64,000 bases of DNA from Afipia clevelandensis ATCC 49720 (GCF_000336555.1 NZ_KB375281.1:434001-498000); one strand, 5' to 3'. Numbered from the stretch's first letter, positions 10,266 to 22,568 are shown. Translations and numbers: made by a program. The notes: a model not told the origin generated them from the letters alone.

Positions 10266-11309
10266 TTGCGGCAGCGTCGGCGGTGTCGCACGCTTTCTGG
10301 ATCGCGGTATAAGCCATTGAAATATAGTCACATTTTCTCCGTCGCGCCGATGATGGACTGGACTGACCGGCATTGCCGCGTCTTCCATCGTCTGCTGTCG
10401 CGGCGGGCCCGGCTCTACACCGAGATGCTGACGACCGGCGCCGTGATCCATGGCGACCGTCAGCGATTGCTTGGCTTCGATGCGAGCGAGCATCCCGTCG
10501 CGCTTCAGCTCGGCGGCTCGAATCCGTGCGATCTCGCTGAAAGCGCGCGGATTGGCGAAGGCTTCGGTTACGACGAAATCAATCTCAATGTCGGCTGTCC
10601 GTCGGATCGCGTGAAGGACGGCCGTTTCGGCGCGTGCCTGATGGCCGAGCCGCGCCTCGTCGCGGACTGCGTGGCCGCGATGAAGCAGGCCGTCAAAATT
10701 CCGGTCACCGTGAAGTGTCGCATCGGTATCGACGATCAGGACCCGGAAGTGGCGCTGGATACGTTAGGCCGGGCCGTGATCGCCGCAGGCTCCGACGCGC
10801 TGGTGGTTCACGCGCGCAAGGCGTGGCTCAACGGCCTGTCGCCGAAAGAGAACCGCGATATCCCGCCGCTCGACTATGATCGCGTCTATCGGCTCAAGGC
10901 TGCATTGCCTCATGTCCCGATCATCATCAACGGCGGTATTCCGACCGTCGCGGCGGCGAAGGAGCATCTGGCGCATGTCGATGGCGTGATGCTGGGGCGC
11001 GCGGCCTATCACGAGCCGTGGCGTCTGCTTAGTGTCGATCCCGAATTGTTTGGCGAGCCGTCGCCGCACGCGACCATGCACGAGGCCATCGAAGCGCTGA
11101 TGCCTTACATCGAGCGCCAGCTTGCCGCCGGCGCGCGGCTGCATTCGATCACGCGGCATCTGGTCGGCGCGTTTCACGGTGTGCCGGGGGCGCGCGCGTT
11201 CCGCCGCCATCTCGCCGAGAATTGCGTCAAGGCGGGAGCAGGAACGGAATCGTTGCGTGCGGCGCTCGATCTCGTTGATCCGCTCACCTCAGCGTCGATC
11301 GCCGCCTGA
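10266..11309 (+). CDS. dusA: tRNA-dihydrouridine synthase DusA
   Basis: Flavoenzyme that reduces uridine to dihydrouridine at positions 20/20a of the tRNA D-loop. The N-terminal FMN-binding TIM barrel begins SVAPMMDWTDRHCR, contains the catalytic-cysteine motif NVGCPSDRV, and has VHARKAW and IINGGI for phosphate and FMN contacts. The length of up to 347 residues is normal. The start is uncertain: the frame opens with TTG at 10266 and a second TTG at 10317 would begin MKYSHIFSVAPMMDW, closer to typical members. The aspartic protease gene converges with a 6 nt gap. Confidence 0.93.
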   Translation: MRQRRRCRTLSGSRYKPLKYSHIFSVAPMMDWTDRHCRVFHRLLSRRARLYTEMLTTGAVIHGDRQRLLGFDASEHPVALQLGGSNPCDLAESARIGEGFGYDEINLNVGCPSDRVKDGRFGACLMAEPRLVADCVAAMKQAVKIPVTVKCRIGIDDQDPEVALDTLGRAVIAAGSDALVVHARKAWLNGLSPKENRDIPPLDYDRVYRLKAALPHVPIIINGGIPTVAAAKEHLAHVDGVMLGRAAYHEPWRLLSVDPELFGEPSPHATMHEAIEALMPYIERQLAAGARLHSITRHLVGAFHGVPGARAFRRHLAENCVKAGAGTESLRAALDLVDPLTSASIAA

Positions 11310-11315
11310 TCGCGT

Positions 11316-11831
11316 TTACGGATAGCCGCGCAGCATCAGCTTGTCGGGACGGACTTCCCAGCTCTCCAGCCGGTTGAGGAAGCTCATGCCGAGCAGGTTG
11401 GATTTCATCTGGCCGCGCGGCACCACAAGCGCGGGCACCGAGCGCTCCACCAGCTTGCCGACCGACAGCCGGTCCAGCGTCAGCCTGGCCGCGCGCACCC
11501 GTCCCCCGGCCGTTTCGACATCCACGCTGTAGTCGAGCAATTCCAGCGGCAGGCCCGCGGCCTTCGCGGTCTCATAGGTCAGCACCACGGAGGTCGCGCC
11601 GGTGTCGATCACCATCGGCGCGCTGACACCGTTGATTTTTGCCCGCAAGGAAAATTCGCCGCTGTCGCTGCGGGCGATTTCGACCGCACGCGCCGGTTTG
11701 GATTTCACGGCATGATCGGTGACGCGGATCAGCGCGCCCTTCACGCTGGCGAATGCAACCGGATTGGACATCGACAGCAGAATGGCGACAGCCGACACCA
11801 CGAGGGCAACGATCATGAACCCGCGGATCAT
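11316..11831 (-). CDS. Retropepsin-like aspartic protease (clan AA, TIGR02281 type)
   Basis: A 171-residue protein with an N-terminal membrane segment or signal anchor (about 5-25, IVALVVSAVAILLSM), then a single retropepsin-like domain. The catalytic motif is VIDTGATSVVL and the family-typical LGMSFLNRL occurs near the end. Such one-domain proteases act as dimers, probably in the periplasm; the substrate is unknown. It lies 34 nt downstream of the DUF1289 gene on the same strand, so the two may be cotranscribed. Confidence 0.88.
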   Translation of the reverse strand: MIRGFMIVALVVSAVAILLSMSNPVAFASVKGALIRVTDHAVKSKPARAVEIARSDSGEFSLRAKINGVSAPMVIDTGATSVVLTYETAKAAGLPLELLDYSVDVETAGGRVRAARLTLDRLSVGKLVERSVPALVVPRGQMKSNLLGMSFLNRLESWEVRPDKLMLRGYP

Positions 11832-11865
11832 GCGGCACCTGTCGTATGGGCAGATATCGGTGACG

Positions 11866-12084
11866 TCAGGAGCGCGCGCGCGGCGCGGGGATCGGCAGAC
11901 CGGCGTCCAGCATGCGCTGATGCAGCGTCGCCATCACCGCCAGGCGCTCGCTGTTGTCCATCTTGTGCCAGCGTGCGATTTCGGGAAGCGAGCGTCCGCA
12001 ACCTAGACAGAGCTTGGCCTTCGGGTCGATAAAGCACACCGCGATGCAGGGCGTCTCTTGCTTCGATATCGTATCTTGAGTCAT
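11866..12084 (-). CDS. DUF1289 family small cysteine protein
   Basis: Short 72-residue protein matching DUF1289 by its cysteine pattern: ETPCIAVCFIDPKAKLCLGCGRSLPEIARW. The four cysteines (Cx3C...CxxC) suggest metal binding, probably zinc, but the function is unknown. The family is common in alpha- and gammaproteobacteria. It sits between the histidine kinase and the aspartic protease on the same strand. Confidence 0.88.
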   Translation of the reverse strand: MTQDTISKQETPCIAVCFIDPKAKLCLGCGRSLPEIARWHKMDNSERLAVMATLHQRMLDAGLPIPAPRARS

Positions 12085-12126
12085 GGGCGGTAGTGATCGT
12101 CATTTTTATCGCTCGCGCAAGATGCT

Positions 12127-13722
12127 CTAGATGCCGGTTCCCGCATTCATGATCGGCTTGAAGCGGGGCCGGCTCTTGTCGCCGGTTATTCCTTCCGGCG
12201 GGCGATCCGGTTGCAACGGCGGGGAATCGTCCCGCATCGGGGCGAGGGCAGTCATCACGCGCTCGGGCGGATAGGTGACGATGACTTCGGTGCCGACGCG
12301 CAGGGTCGATTTGAGCGTGAATGTGCCGCCATGCATGTCGATCAGGCTCTTGGCGATCGGAAGGCCGAGGCCCGCGCCCTGTTCGGCGGACTTGATCGAG
12401 TTCGATCCCTGACCGAACGAGGCCAGCACCACCGGGATTTCATCCTCGGCGATGCCGGAGCCTGTGTCCTTGACGCTGAGATATTGCCCGCCGGATGCCG
12501 TCCAGCCGACCTTGAGCCAGATTTCGCCGCCGGGTGGCGTGAACTTGATCGAGTTCGACAGCAGATTGAGCACCACCTGCCGCGTGGCGCGCTCGTCGCC
12601 CCACAGCTTCGGCATGTCCTGCTCGAACACTTCGTGGATGGTGATGCCGCGGCTGGAGGCGCGCAGCTTCAGCAGGTGATGGCAGTCCGCCACGATATGA
12701 ACCAGCGAGATGGGTTCCTCGTTCAGTTCGTAACGTCCGGCCTCGATGCGCGACAGATCGAGAATTTCGTTGATGAGGTTCAGCAGGTGTACGCCGGAAT
12801 TGTGAATGTCCGACGAGTAGTCCTTATAAACCTCGACGGCGTGGGGGCCGAAAATTTCGCTCTTCATCACTTCGGAAAATCCGAGAATGGCGTTGAGCGG
12901 TGTCCGCAGTTCGTGACTCATCTGCGCGAGGAAGCGCGACTTCGAGACGTTGGCGGATTCCGCGCGATGGCGTGCTTCGTCCGAGATCGCCTTGGCCTGC
13001 TCGAGTTCGCCGATCAATGCGTCCTTTTCCGCGCGTGCCTCCAGCGTCGCGAGCGTCGTGGAATGGAGGCGGTGCGCGAGCAGGGCAAAGTAGCCTTCCG
13101 CGGTGATGGCAAGCGCGGCCAGGATGTAATCGTCAAACGTGCCGCGGAGAATGAAGTTGAGCGCAATCGCCGCCGAGACCGGCACCGTTGCCGCGAAAGC
13201 GGCGATCGGCAGGCTCGCCGCCAGCATGCTGGACACCGCGATGACCAGCAGCATCACGAACAGCATCAGCGTGTTGGAGACGACGTCGATGCCCGATGGA
13301 TGAACCAGAACGACCGTCCACGCCAATCCGTAGAGCAGATCCAGCCCGACGAAGCGCAGCCGCCATTTGCGCGTCGTGGCCGGTGTTGAAGACGTGATCG
13401 CAAGAAACTTGGAGCAGAACCGGATGACCACGCCATGGATGGTCAGAATGACGGCTGTCCAGACAATGGCTGCGAGTGGCGGAATCCAGAAACTCGTCAG
13501 AATGCCGGTAGAGACCACCAGCAGCACGACCACAAGCGAGGCCGAGATGCGCGTTTGCGCGTACTGTCGCAGCAGTTCGTGATCGAAGGCCGGCCGCGTT
13601 CCGCTGGTCGAGGTCAGCCGATCGCGCGCTTCGCGCACGCGCTGCGAGGCCGCCCGGCGATTCCGCGCCGGCATTTCCGCCGATGGCGCGGAAAGCTCCT
13701 TCTTGTCGGCGGTTTCACTCAT
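12127..13722 (-). CDS. Membrane sensor histidine kinase, DivJ/PleC/PdhS-like core
   Basis: About 531 residues. The N-terminal third contains several hydrophobic segments (about 55-200) and no PAS domain. A short coiled linker precedes the HisKA domain with phospho-acceptor SHELRTPLNAILGFSEVM (His about 269). An HATPase domain follows with N-box NLLSNSIKFT, DTGSGI and GAGLGLPIAKSLID. The H-box resembles alphaproteobacterial cell-cycle kinases of the DivJ/PleC group. The ATG at 13722 is preferred to a TTG 24 nt upstream. No response regulator is adjacent. Three TTAA half-sites lie 85-116 nt upstream of the start. Confidence 0.9.
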   Translation of the reverse strand: MSETADKKELSAPSAEMPARNRRAASQRVREARDRLTSTSGTRPAFDHELLRQYAQTRISASLVVVLLVVSTGILTSFWIPPLAAIVWTAVILTIHGVVIRFCSKFLAITSSTPATTRKWRLRFVGLDLLYGLAWTVVLVHPSGIDVVSNTLMLFVMLLVIAVSSMLAASLPIAAFAATVPVSAAIALNFILRGTFDDYILAALAITAEGYFALLAHRLHSTTLATLEARAEKDALIGELEQAKAISDEARHRAESANVSKSRFLAQMSHELRTPLNAILGFSEVMKSEIFGPHAVEVYKDYSSDIHNSGVHLLNLINEILDLSRIEAGRYELNEEPISLVHIVADCHHLLKLRASSRGITIHEVFEQDMPKLWGDERATRQVVLNLLSNSIKFTPPGGEIWLKVGWTASGGQYLSVKDTGSGIAEDEIPVVLASFGQGSNSIKSAEQGAGLGLPIAKSLIDMHGGTFTLKSTLRVGTEVIVTYPPERVMTALAPMRDDSPPLQPDRPPEGITGDKSRPRFKPIMNAGTGI

Positions 13723-13901
13723 ATTTACGCGACAAATCCCGAACAAATGCGAATGGCGCGCCTGAACGCGCGCAAGTTTCTGCCCGCTATTTTTGGCGCT
13801 AAATCATTAAGAGCTGGCTTAAAGGTCAATTTAATCGGGTTAAGAAAGTATGAATCGGGGTAGCCCTGTACAGCGCTGTCCACATCTGACGCAGCCGCAA
13901 A

Positions 13902-13933
13902 CAAAAAGGCGGCACGGAATACCCGCACCGCCT
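13902..13933 (-). terminator. Rho-independent terminator of the 3-hydroxyisobutyrate dehydrogenase-like gene
   Basis: Read on the minus strand, an 11 bp stem containing two G-U pairs (AGGCGGTGCGG with CCGTGCCGCCT) closes a short loop and is followed by TTTTGTTT. It lies 26 nt past the stop of the dehydrogenase gene at 13959. Confidence 0.75.
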
Positions 13934-13958
13934 TCGGACCCGTCCTGATGGGATGAAT

Positions 13959-14828
13959 TTAGCGCTGCAGCCGTGCCAGCAGACTGGATGTATCCCAGCG
14001 CTTGCCGCCCATCTTTTCGACTTCTGAATAGAAGTTGTCGACCAGCGCGGTCACCGGCAGGCTCGCGCCGTTGCGCCGGGCTTCCGCCAGACAGATCGAC
14101 AGGTCCTTGCGCATCCATTCGACGGCAAATCCGAAATCGAACTTGCCTTCGTTCATGGTCTTGTAGCGGTTCTCCATCTGCCAGGACTGCGCCGCGCCTT
14201 TCGAGATGGTGTCGATCACCGCTTCGACATCCAGTCCGGCGCGCTTGGCGAAGTGGATGCCCTCCGACAGGCCCTCGACAAGACCGGCGATACAAATCTG
14301 GTTGACCATCTTGGTGAGCTGGCCCGAACCCGCAGGGCCGAGCAGTTTGCACATCCGTGCATAGGACGCGATCACGGGCTCCGCTTTCTTGTAGGCGGCT
14401 TCATCGCCGCCGCACATCACGGTGAGCACCCCGTTCTCGGCGCCGGCCTGACCGCCCGAGACCGGTGCGTCGATGAACTGAAAACCGCGCTTGCCGGCGT
14501 CCGCGTCGAGCTGCCGCGCGACTTCTGCCGACGCGGTGGTGTGATCGACAAAAATCGCGCCGGACTTCATGGCGGCGAATGCGCCGTCAGCGCCGATGGT
14601 CACGGCGCGCAGGTCGTCGTCGTTGCCGACGCAGGCCATCACGAAATCCTGACCTTCAGCGGCTGCCTTCGGCGTCGCAGCGGCGCGGCCGCCGAACTTC
14701 TCGGCCCATGCCTTGGATTTGGCGGCGGTGCGATTGTAGACGGTGACTTCGTGGCCGCCCTTGGTGGCCAGATGTCCCGCCATCGGGAAACCCATGACGC
14801 CGAGGCCGAGAAATGCGACTTTTGCCAT
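13959..14828 (-). CDS. NAD(P)-dependent beta-hydroxyacid dehydrogenase, 3-hydroxyisobutyrate dehydrogenase/GarR-like
   Basis: A 289-residue oxidoreductase of the 6-phosphogluconate/3-hydroxyisobutyrate dehydrogenase superfamily. The N-terminal Rossmann motif is FLGLGVMGFPMAGHL, the substrate-binding loop is DAPVSGGQAGAENG, and the catalytic-lysine helix is GSGQLTKMVNQ. Candidate substrates are 3-hydroxyisobutyrate or tartronate semialdehyde, which sequence alone does not separate. The ATG at 14828 fits the family N-terminus (MAKVAFLG); the 51 extra codons upstream are not conserved-looking. It is divergent from apbC with a 168 nt shared upstream region. Confidence 0.9.
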   Translation of the reverse strand: MAKVAFLGLGVMGFPMAGHLATKGGHEVTVYNRTAAKSKAWAEKFGGRAAATPKAAAEGQDFVMACVGNDDDLRAVTIGADGAFAAMKSGAIFVDHTTASAEVARQLDADAGKRGFQFIDAPVSGGQAGAENGVLTVMCGGDEAAYKKAEPVIASYARMCKLLGPAGSGQLTKMVNQICIAGLVEGLSEGIHFAKRAGLDVEAVIDTISKGAAQSWQMENRYKTMNEGKFDFGFAVEWMRKDLSICLAEARRNGASLPVTALVDNFYSEVEKMGGKRWDTSSLLARLQR

Positions 14829-14996
14829 GTCTTGCTCTTCTGATTGGTGGAGAGTTTGGCCGGATTTCCGGCAGGTGGGATGGCAACAGCTATGCGAAGG
14901 AGGGATCGCCTTGCAAGGCCGTTGACGGGGTATGTGGCGCGCGTATGAAGGCCTCGCAGGCGGCGGCCCCCGGATCCGCATGCCGGGAGATATGTT

Positions 14997-16124
14997 GTGG
15001 CAGTCGATAAAACGCAGGTTCTTGCCGCCCTTCGCGCGATCTCATCGCCGCGCGGCGTTCCGCTCACCGAGGCGAAGGTGCTGTCCGAAATCACCGCCTC
15101 GGATGGCAAGGTGTTTTTTTCGATCAACGTCGACGCGGCCGAGGCGAGGACCTGGGAAGATATCCGTGCCCGGGCAGAGGCGGCGGTGCGGGCGATACCG
15201 GGTGTGACGACCGCGATGGTGGCGCTGACAGCCGAGCGCAAGCCCGGCGCGGCCCCGGCGGCGCATCAGCACTCTCACGGTGTGAAGCCAGTGGCCCAAC
15301 ACAGGCCTCACGGCGGCCCTGCGGATTCTCCGATGGGCCAGCAGGCGGCCATTCCGGGGATCGGCTCCATTATCGCGGTGGCATCCGGCAAGGGTGGCGT
15401 CGGCAAATCCACCACGGCGCTCAATCTGGCGCTCGCGCTGCGCGATCTCGGTCTTCGCGTGGGCCTGCTGGATGCGGACATTTACGGGCCGTCGGTCCCG
15501 CGCCTGACCGGTGTCCGCGAGAAGCCGACCGTCAATGACGCCAGGAAAATGATTCCGATCAAGCGGTTCGGCATGCCGCTGATGTCCATCGGATTTCTGG
15601 TCGAAGAACAGACCGCGATGGTCTGGCGCGGGCCGATGGTGATGTCGGCGATCCGGCAGATGCTGTGGGACGTCGCATGGGGCGAGCTGGACGTTCTGGT
15701 GGTGGACATGCCGCCGGGGACGGGGGACGCGCAATTGACGCTGGCCCAGCAGGTGCCGCTGAGAGGGGCTGTCATCGTGTCCACGCCTCAGGATCTGGCT
15801 CTGATTGATGCCCGGCGCGGGATCGCCATGTTCGAGAAGGTCAACGTGCCGACCCTCGGCATCATCGAGAACATGAGCTATTTCCAGTGCCCCGAATGCG
15901 GGACGCGCTCCGACATTTTCGGACATGGCGGCGCCCGGCATGAGGCTGAACGGCAGAAGGTGCCGTTTCTGGGCGAAATACCGCTCCACATGGCGATTCG
16001 CACGTCATCGGATGCCGGTACCCCGGTGGTCGAGAGCGAACCGGACGGCGTCCATGCCGGGATTTACCGGTCCATCGCTGCCGATATCAAAAAGCAACTC
16101 GCTGGCGTTTCAGCCTCCGCCTAG
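14997..16124 (+). CDS. apbC: Iron-sulfur cluster carrier ApbC/Mrp
   Basis: P-loop ATPase of 375 residues that carries Fe-S clusters to apoproteins. It has an N-terminal DUF59/MIP18-like domain (about 1-80), a His-rich linker (AHQHSHGVKPVAQHRPHGG) and the Mrp/NBP35 domain with deviant Walker A GKGGVGKST (about 132-140), DMPPGTGDAQLT and the cluster-binding CPEC (about 298). The start is GTG at 14997, with GGGAGA 7-12 nt upstream; the nearby ATG is out of frame. Confidence 0.95.
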   Translation: MAVDKTQVLAALRAISSPRGVPLTEAKVLSEITASDGKVFFSINVDAAEARTWEDIRARAEAAVRAIPGVTTAMVALTAERKPGAAPAAHQHSHGVKPVAQHRPHGGPADSPMGQQAAIPGIGSIIAVASGKGGVGKSTTALNLALALRDLGLRVGLLDADIYGPSVPRLTGVREKPTVNDARKMIPIKRFGMPLMSIGFLVEEQTAMVWRGPMVMSAIRQMLWDVAWGELDVLVVDMPPGTGDAQLTLAQQVPLRGAVIVSTPQDLALIDARRGIAMFEKVNVPTLGIIENMSYFQCPECGTRSDIFGHGGARHEAERQKVPFLGEIPLHMAIRTSSDAGTPVVESEPDGVHAGIYRSIAADIKKQLAGVSASA

Positions 16125-16231
16125 ACCCTTCGCAGGCTGGTCGAGTATCAATCCAACACCCTATTCGACTTTGGTTTAATAGGCTTGGGAAGCCGCGTTA
16201 CGGATTTTCCGCGGAACGACTTCCGTGCTAG

Positions 16232-18635
<2,404 letters not shown>

Positions 18636-18660
18636 TCGGGTCGCTTCGGCGGAAAAACAA

Positions 18661-18689
18661 AACCCGGCCTCGCAAAGGCCGGGTTTTTT
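18661..18689. terminator. Bidirectional terminator between TRAP binding protein and DctM genes
   Basis: Ten-bp stem AACCCGGCCT / AGGCCGGGTT with loop CGCAA, followed by a T-run on the plus strand. It is preceded by AAAAACAAAA, which gives a T-run on the minus strand, so it can serve both convergent genes. Confidence 0.85.
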
Positions 18690-18707
18690 GTGAGCCGCAT
18701 TCGCCGC

Positions 18708-20555
18708 CTATTTGCTGCCGGCGGGCGGGCCGAAGTCGAGAGCCGGCATTTCCTGCTGCTGAATCTGGATGTCGACCTTGTTGGGGTCGATCGTCGAGAC
18801 CGCGCCCTTGTAGTGCATGACCATGGCCGGGAAGGCGATGACGAGGCCGACCATGATCACCTGAATGATCACGAACGGCACCGATCCCCAATAGATTTGC
18901 CCCGTTGTCACCGGCTCCATGCGCTTGCCGCTGACGCGATCGGTATAGGCTTCCTTCGGCGCAACTGAGCGCAGGTAGAACAGCGCGAAACCGAACGGCG
19001 GATGCATGAATGACGTCTGCATGTTCACGCCGAGGATCACGCCGAACCAGATCAGGTCGATCCCGAGTTTCTCGGCTGCCGGACCGAGCAGCGGTATGAC
19101 GATGAACGCCAGCTCGAAGAAGTCGAGGAAGAAGGCGAGAACGAACACGAAGGCGTTGACGAAGATCAGGAAGCCGGTCTGGCCGCCCGGCAGCGAGACC
19201 AGCAGTTCTTCAACCCAGCGGTGGCCATCGACGCCGTAGAAGGTGAGGGAGAAAACGCGCGCGCCGACCAGGATGAAGATCACGAAGGCGGAGAGCTTGG
19301 CGGTGGATTCGGCGCCCTGCCGCGTCAGGTCGAAATTCAGCCGGCGCTTCATCATCGCCAGAATCATCGCGCCTGCCGCGCCCATCGCGCCGCCTTCCGT
19401 CGGCGTCGCGACGCCGATGAAGATCGTGCCGAGAACAAGGAAGATCAGGCCGAGCGGCGGCACCATCACGAACACGACCTGTTCGGCCAGCTTCGACAGC
19501 AGCTTGAGGCCTGTGATGCGGTTGATGACCGCGAGCACGAAGGACATCGCCACGACAATCGACATGGTGAGGACGACATAGTCCGCGCCGGCTTTCACTT
19601 CGGTGAAGCGCATGATCTCAAGGGCGATCGCCGTTGCCCCGATCAGCACGATGAACAGCGACAGCGTCATGGTGCGGATGATGCCGATGAACGGCTTGAA
19701 GAACAGTCCGGTGAGAATCACGAACCAGAAGCCGTGAAGGACCAGCGGGTTTTCGGAAATCTTGTTGAAGACGGGTGACGTCCAGTCAAACAGACCCAGC
19801 TTCACCACGAAGAAATAGGCCGTTGCCGCAGCCGAAATTGCCGCCAGCGGCAGGATGACCGGATGCTTGGCGGTTTCGGGCTCGCGAAGGGTCTGCGCTT
19901 CGAGCGGAAGTCCGGGCGTTGCACTCGGAAAGAACGTCGCGACCAGGAAAATATAGGTAGCGTAGAGGATCGACAGGACGATGCCGGGGATAAAGGCGCC
20001 TTCGTACATGTCACCGACCGAGCGGCCGAGCTGGTCAGCCATGACGATCAGCACAAGCGAGGGCGGAATGATTTGCGCCAGTGTGCCGGATGCCGCGATC
20101 ACGCCGGTAGCGACGCGGCGGTCATAGCCGTAACGCAGCATGATCGGCAGCGAGATCAGGCCCATCGAGATCACCGATGCGGCGACCACGCCGGTGGTCG
20201 CGGCAAGCAGCGCGCCCACGAAGACGACAGCATAGGCAATGCCGCCGCGGATGCTGCCGAACAGTTGCCCGATGGTTTCGAGCAGATCCTCCGCCATGCC
20301 TGATCGTTCAAGGATCAGCCCCATGAACGTGAAAAACGGGATCGCGAGCAGCGTCTCGTTGTTCATGACGCCGTAGACACGTTCGGGCAACGCCTGCAGG
20401 AAGTCCGGCCGGAACAGACCAAGTTCGATGCCGATGAAGGCGAACAGCAGGCCGTTGGCGGCGAGTGAAAACGCGACCGGATATCCCAGAAGCAGGAACA
20501 TCACCAGCGACGCGAACATGATCGGCGCCATGTAGTGGATGAACATAGCTTCCAT
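18708..20555 (-). CDS. dctM: TRAP transporter large permease DctM
   Basis: About 615 residues with well over twelve hydrophobic segments, matching the DctM/SiaM large subunit that forms the transport pathway of Na+-coupled TRAP transporters. Family hallmarks include LLAIPFFTFMGLILERSGMA near residue 70, VGVVAASVISMGLISLPIML and, close to the end, GVNMQTSFMHPPFGFALFYL. The length and the hydrophilic insertion with extra helices fit the long DctM forms paired with TakP-type binding proteins. The ATG at 20555 is preferred (AGAGAG upstream); the DctQ gene is 43 nt upstream in the same operon. Confidence 0.93.
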   Translation of the reverse strand: MEAMFIHYMAPIMFASLVMFLLLGYPVAFSLAANGLLFAFIGIELGLFRPDFLQALPERVYGVMNNETLLAIPFFTFMGLILERSGMAEDLLETIGQLFGSIRGGIAYAVVFVGALLAATTGVVAASVISMGLISLPIMLRYGYDRRVATGVIAASGTLAQIIPPSLVLIVMADQLGRSVGDMYEGAFIPGIVLSILYATYIFLVATFFPSATPGLPLEAQTLREPETAKHPVILPLAAISAAATAYFFVVKLGLFDWTSPVFNKISENPLVLHGFWFVILTGLFFKPFIGIIRTMTLSLFIVLIGATAIALEIMRFTEVKAGADYVVLTMSIVVAMSFVLAVINRITGLKLLSKLAEQVVFVMVPPLGLIFLVLGTIFIGVATPTEGGAMGAAGAMILAMMKRRLNFDLTRQGAESTAKLSAFVIFILVGARVFSLTFYGVDGHRWVEELLVSLPGGQTGFLIFVNAFVFVLAFFLDFFELAFIVIPLLGPAAEKLGIDLIWFGVILGVNMQTSFMHPPFGFALFYLRSVAPKEAYTDRVSGKRMEPVTTGQIYWGSVPFVIIQVIMVGLVIAFPAMVMHYKGAVSTIDPNKVDIQIQQQEMPALDFGPPAGSK

Positions 20556-20598
20556 TAGGAATCTCTCTTGTTGGAAGTCACTGTGGCCGCCGGGACGA

Positions 20599-21195
20599 TC
20601 ATGGTTTTTCAGGCGTGATCGCTTGCGCGAGCTTGAGGGCCTCAAGCTCGGCAATCTCGTGCGCGCTCATGGCATGCGCGTTCGGATCGGGCAGGAGGCC
20701 CTTCATCACCGCGGCGCGTTTGATGATCTCGGAGACGCCCTGAACGAGCAGGAGCGTGAGACCGATCATGATCAGCGATTTGGCAGGCCATTGCGGAAGG
20801 CCGCCTGCGCTGAACGACTGTTCGTTCTGCTGATAGGAGACGATGAAGAAGGGGATCGACGTCCAGATCAGGATCACGCAGAACGGCACGAGAAACAGGA
20901 TATGCCCGATCATGTCGATCCAGCTTCGGACCTTCAGGGGCAGGGTGTGGTTGATGATGTCGATCTTGATGTGCTCGCCGTTCAGCAGTGTCCAGGGCGA
21001 GCAGAGCAGGAATACAACGCTGAATAGAACCCATTGCAATTCAAGGTAGGCGTTCGACGAGACGTCGAACACCTTCCGGACGACCGCGTTGACCGCCGAA
21101 ATCATCACGGCGAGCACGATCAGCCACGACACCCATCGACCGACGAACGTATTGAATGCGTCGATCGCGCGGCTCAATTTGAGAAGCGATTGCAA
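20599..21195 (-). CDS. dctQ: TRAP transporter small permease DctQ
   Basis: A 198-residue protein with four hydrophobic segments (about 18-40, 53-75, 94-115 and 138-158) typical of DctQ, the small membrane subunit. Conserved features include a charged amphipathic turn after helix 2 (NGEHIKIDII). It is followed by dctM in the same orientation and converges on the binding-protein genes. Together the four genes make a complete TRAP system with two binding proteins. Confidence 0.92.
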   Translation of the reverse strand: MQSLLKLSRAIDAFNTFVGRWVSWLIVLAVMISAVNAVVRKVFDVSSNAYLELQWVLFSVVFLLCSPWTLLNGEHIKIDIINHTLPLKVRSWIDMIGHILFLVPFCVILIWTSIPFFIVSYQQNEQSFSAGGLPQWPAKSLIMIGLTLLLVQGVSEIIKRAAVMKGLLPDPNAHAMSAHEIAELEALKLAQAITPEKP

Positions 21196-21417
21196 ACCCC
21201 ATCCTCCCGAATGTGCCCCTGCGTTACTTGGCTTTGCCGGGACCGGGAAGGTGGCGGCATGCCGGCTTTTCCAGCCGAAGGGCGCATAAAGCTCGCTGAC
21301 AAAATCAGCGTGTCACGCCGCCGTCAATTGGAAGTTTGTTGATTCCAAGGCAGATTTTTGGGGTCCCGGACATTTGTGCCAATCAAACCGGCAATGCGGG
21401 AAACAATCGTGTTTTAC

Positions 21418-22455
21418 CTAGCCGCCGGTCACACTCATGTGCCGGCTGACGCTTGGCCGATTGTGGCGGCGGTCGATGACAAAGTCGTGCCCCTTCGGCT
21501 TGAGGCCGATCGCGCGGTCAATTGCGGCTGACAGGAGCGTATCCTCCTCGGAAGCGCGGAGCGGCTTGCGCAGATCGGAGGCATCCTCCTGGCCTAGGCA
21601 GGTGTGGAGTGTTCCCGTGCAGGTGATGCGGACCCGGTTGCAGGATTCGCAGAAGTTGTGGGTCATCGGTGTGATGAAGCCAAGCCGCCCGCCGGTCTCG
21701 CTGACGCGGACATAGCGCGCGGGGCCGCCGGTATTGTCGGGAAGATCGCTCAGGGTGTAACGCGCGGCAAGGCGGGCCCGGAGCAACGATAGCGGCAGGT
21801 ACTGATCAATACGTCCTTCACCGATTTCGCCCATGGGCATCACCTCGATCAGGGTAAGGTCCATGTCCTTGCGATGGGCCCACTCCATGAGCGAGGGGAT
21901 TTCCTCCTCGTTCATGTTCTTCAGCGCGACGGCATTGATTTTGACCTTGAGGCCCGCGTCCTGTGCGGCTTCGATACCGTGCAGCACTTTATCAAGGTCC
22001 CCCCAACGGGTGATCGCGCGGAATTTTTCGGCATCGAGCGTGTCGAGCGAGACATTGATCCGCCGGACGCCGTGAGCCTTGAGGTCAGACGCAAATCGCT
22101 CGAGCTGCGAGCCGTTTGTCGTCAGCGTGAGTTCGTCCAGTGCGCCGCTGTCGAGATGGCGGGAGAGGGACTGGACCAGCGACATCACATTGCGGCGGAC
22201 CAGCGGCTCGCCGCCCGTGAGCCGCAGCTTGCGCACGCCCTTGGAAATAAAGGCCGAGCACAGCCGGTCAAGTTCCTCGAGGGTGAGAAGGTCGGATTTC
22301 GGCAGGAAGGTCATGTCTTCCGACATGCAATAGAAGCAGCGCAGGTCGCAGCGATCGGTGACAGACACACGCAGGTAACTGATCGACCGTCCGAACGGAT
22401 CAATCATGGACGAAGTCACCGGGATGACCGTGGAACTTGAAACGGGTCCGCTCAT
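21418..22455 (-). CDS. moaA: GTP 3',8-cyclase MoaA
   Basis: Radical-SAM enzyme catalysing the first step of molybdenum cofactor synthesis from GTP. The protein has 345 residues. The SAM-cluster motif CDLRCFYC gives C36, C40 and C43, with [12 protein letters not shown] for SAM binding. The second Fe-S cluster cysteines lie in [19 protein letters not shown]. The C-terminal GG, which is functionally required in the family, is present. No other moa genes are adjacent. Confidence 0.97.
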   Translation of the reverse strand: MSGPVSSSTVIPVTSSMIDPFGRSISYLRVSVTDRCDLRCFYCMSEDMTFLPKSDLLTLEELDRLCSAFISKGVRKLRLTGGEPLVRRNVMSLVQSLSRHLDSGALDELTLTTNGSQLERFASDLKAHGVRRINVSLDTLDAEKFRAITRWGDLDKVLHGIEAAQDAGLKVKINAVALKNMNEEEIPSLMEWAHRKDMDLTLIEVMPMGEIGEGRIDQYLPLSLLRARLAARYTLSDLPDNTGGPARYVRVSETGGRLGFITPMTHNFCESCNRVRITCTGTLHTCLGQEDASDLRKPLRASEEDTLLSAAIDRAIGLKPKGHDFVIDRRHNRPSVSRHMSVTGG

Positions 22456-22568
22456 GTCGCGCCTTGGTCTTGCTCACCCCGAGCCGGTTACGACGGCTGT
22501 GGCATGCCAGACCTCAATCTAGGCACGAAGCTGCACCGATACAATCCAATCTGTCCCCAAACCCCGGG

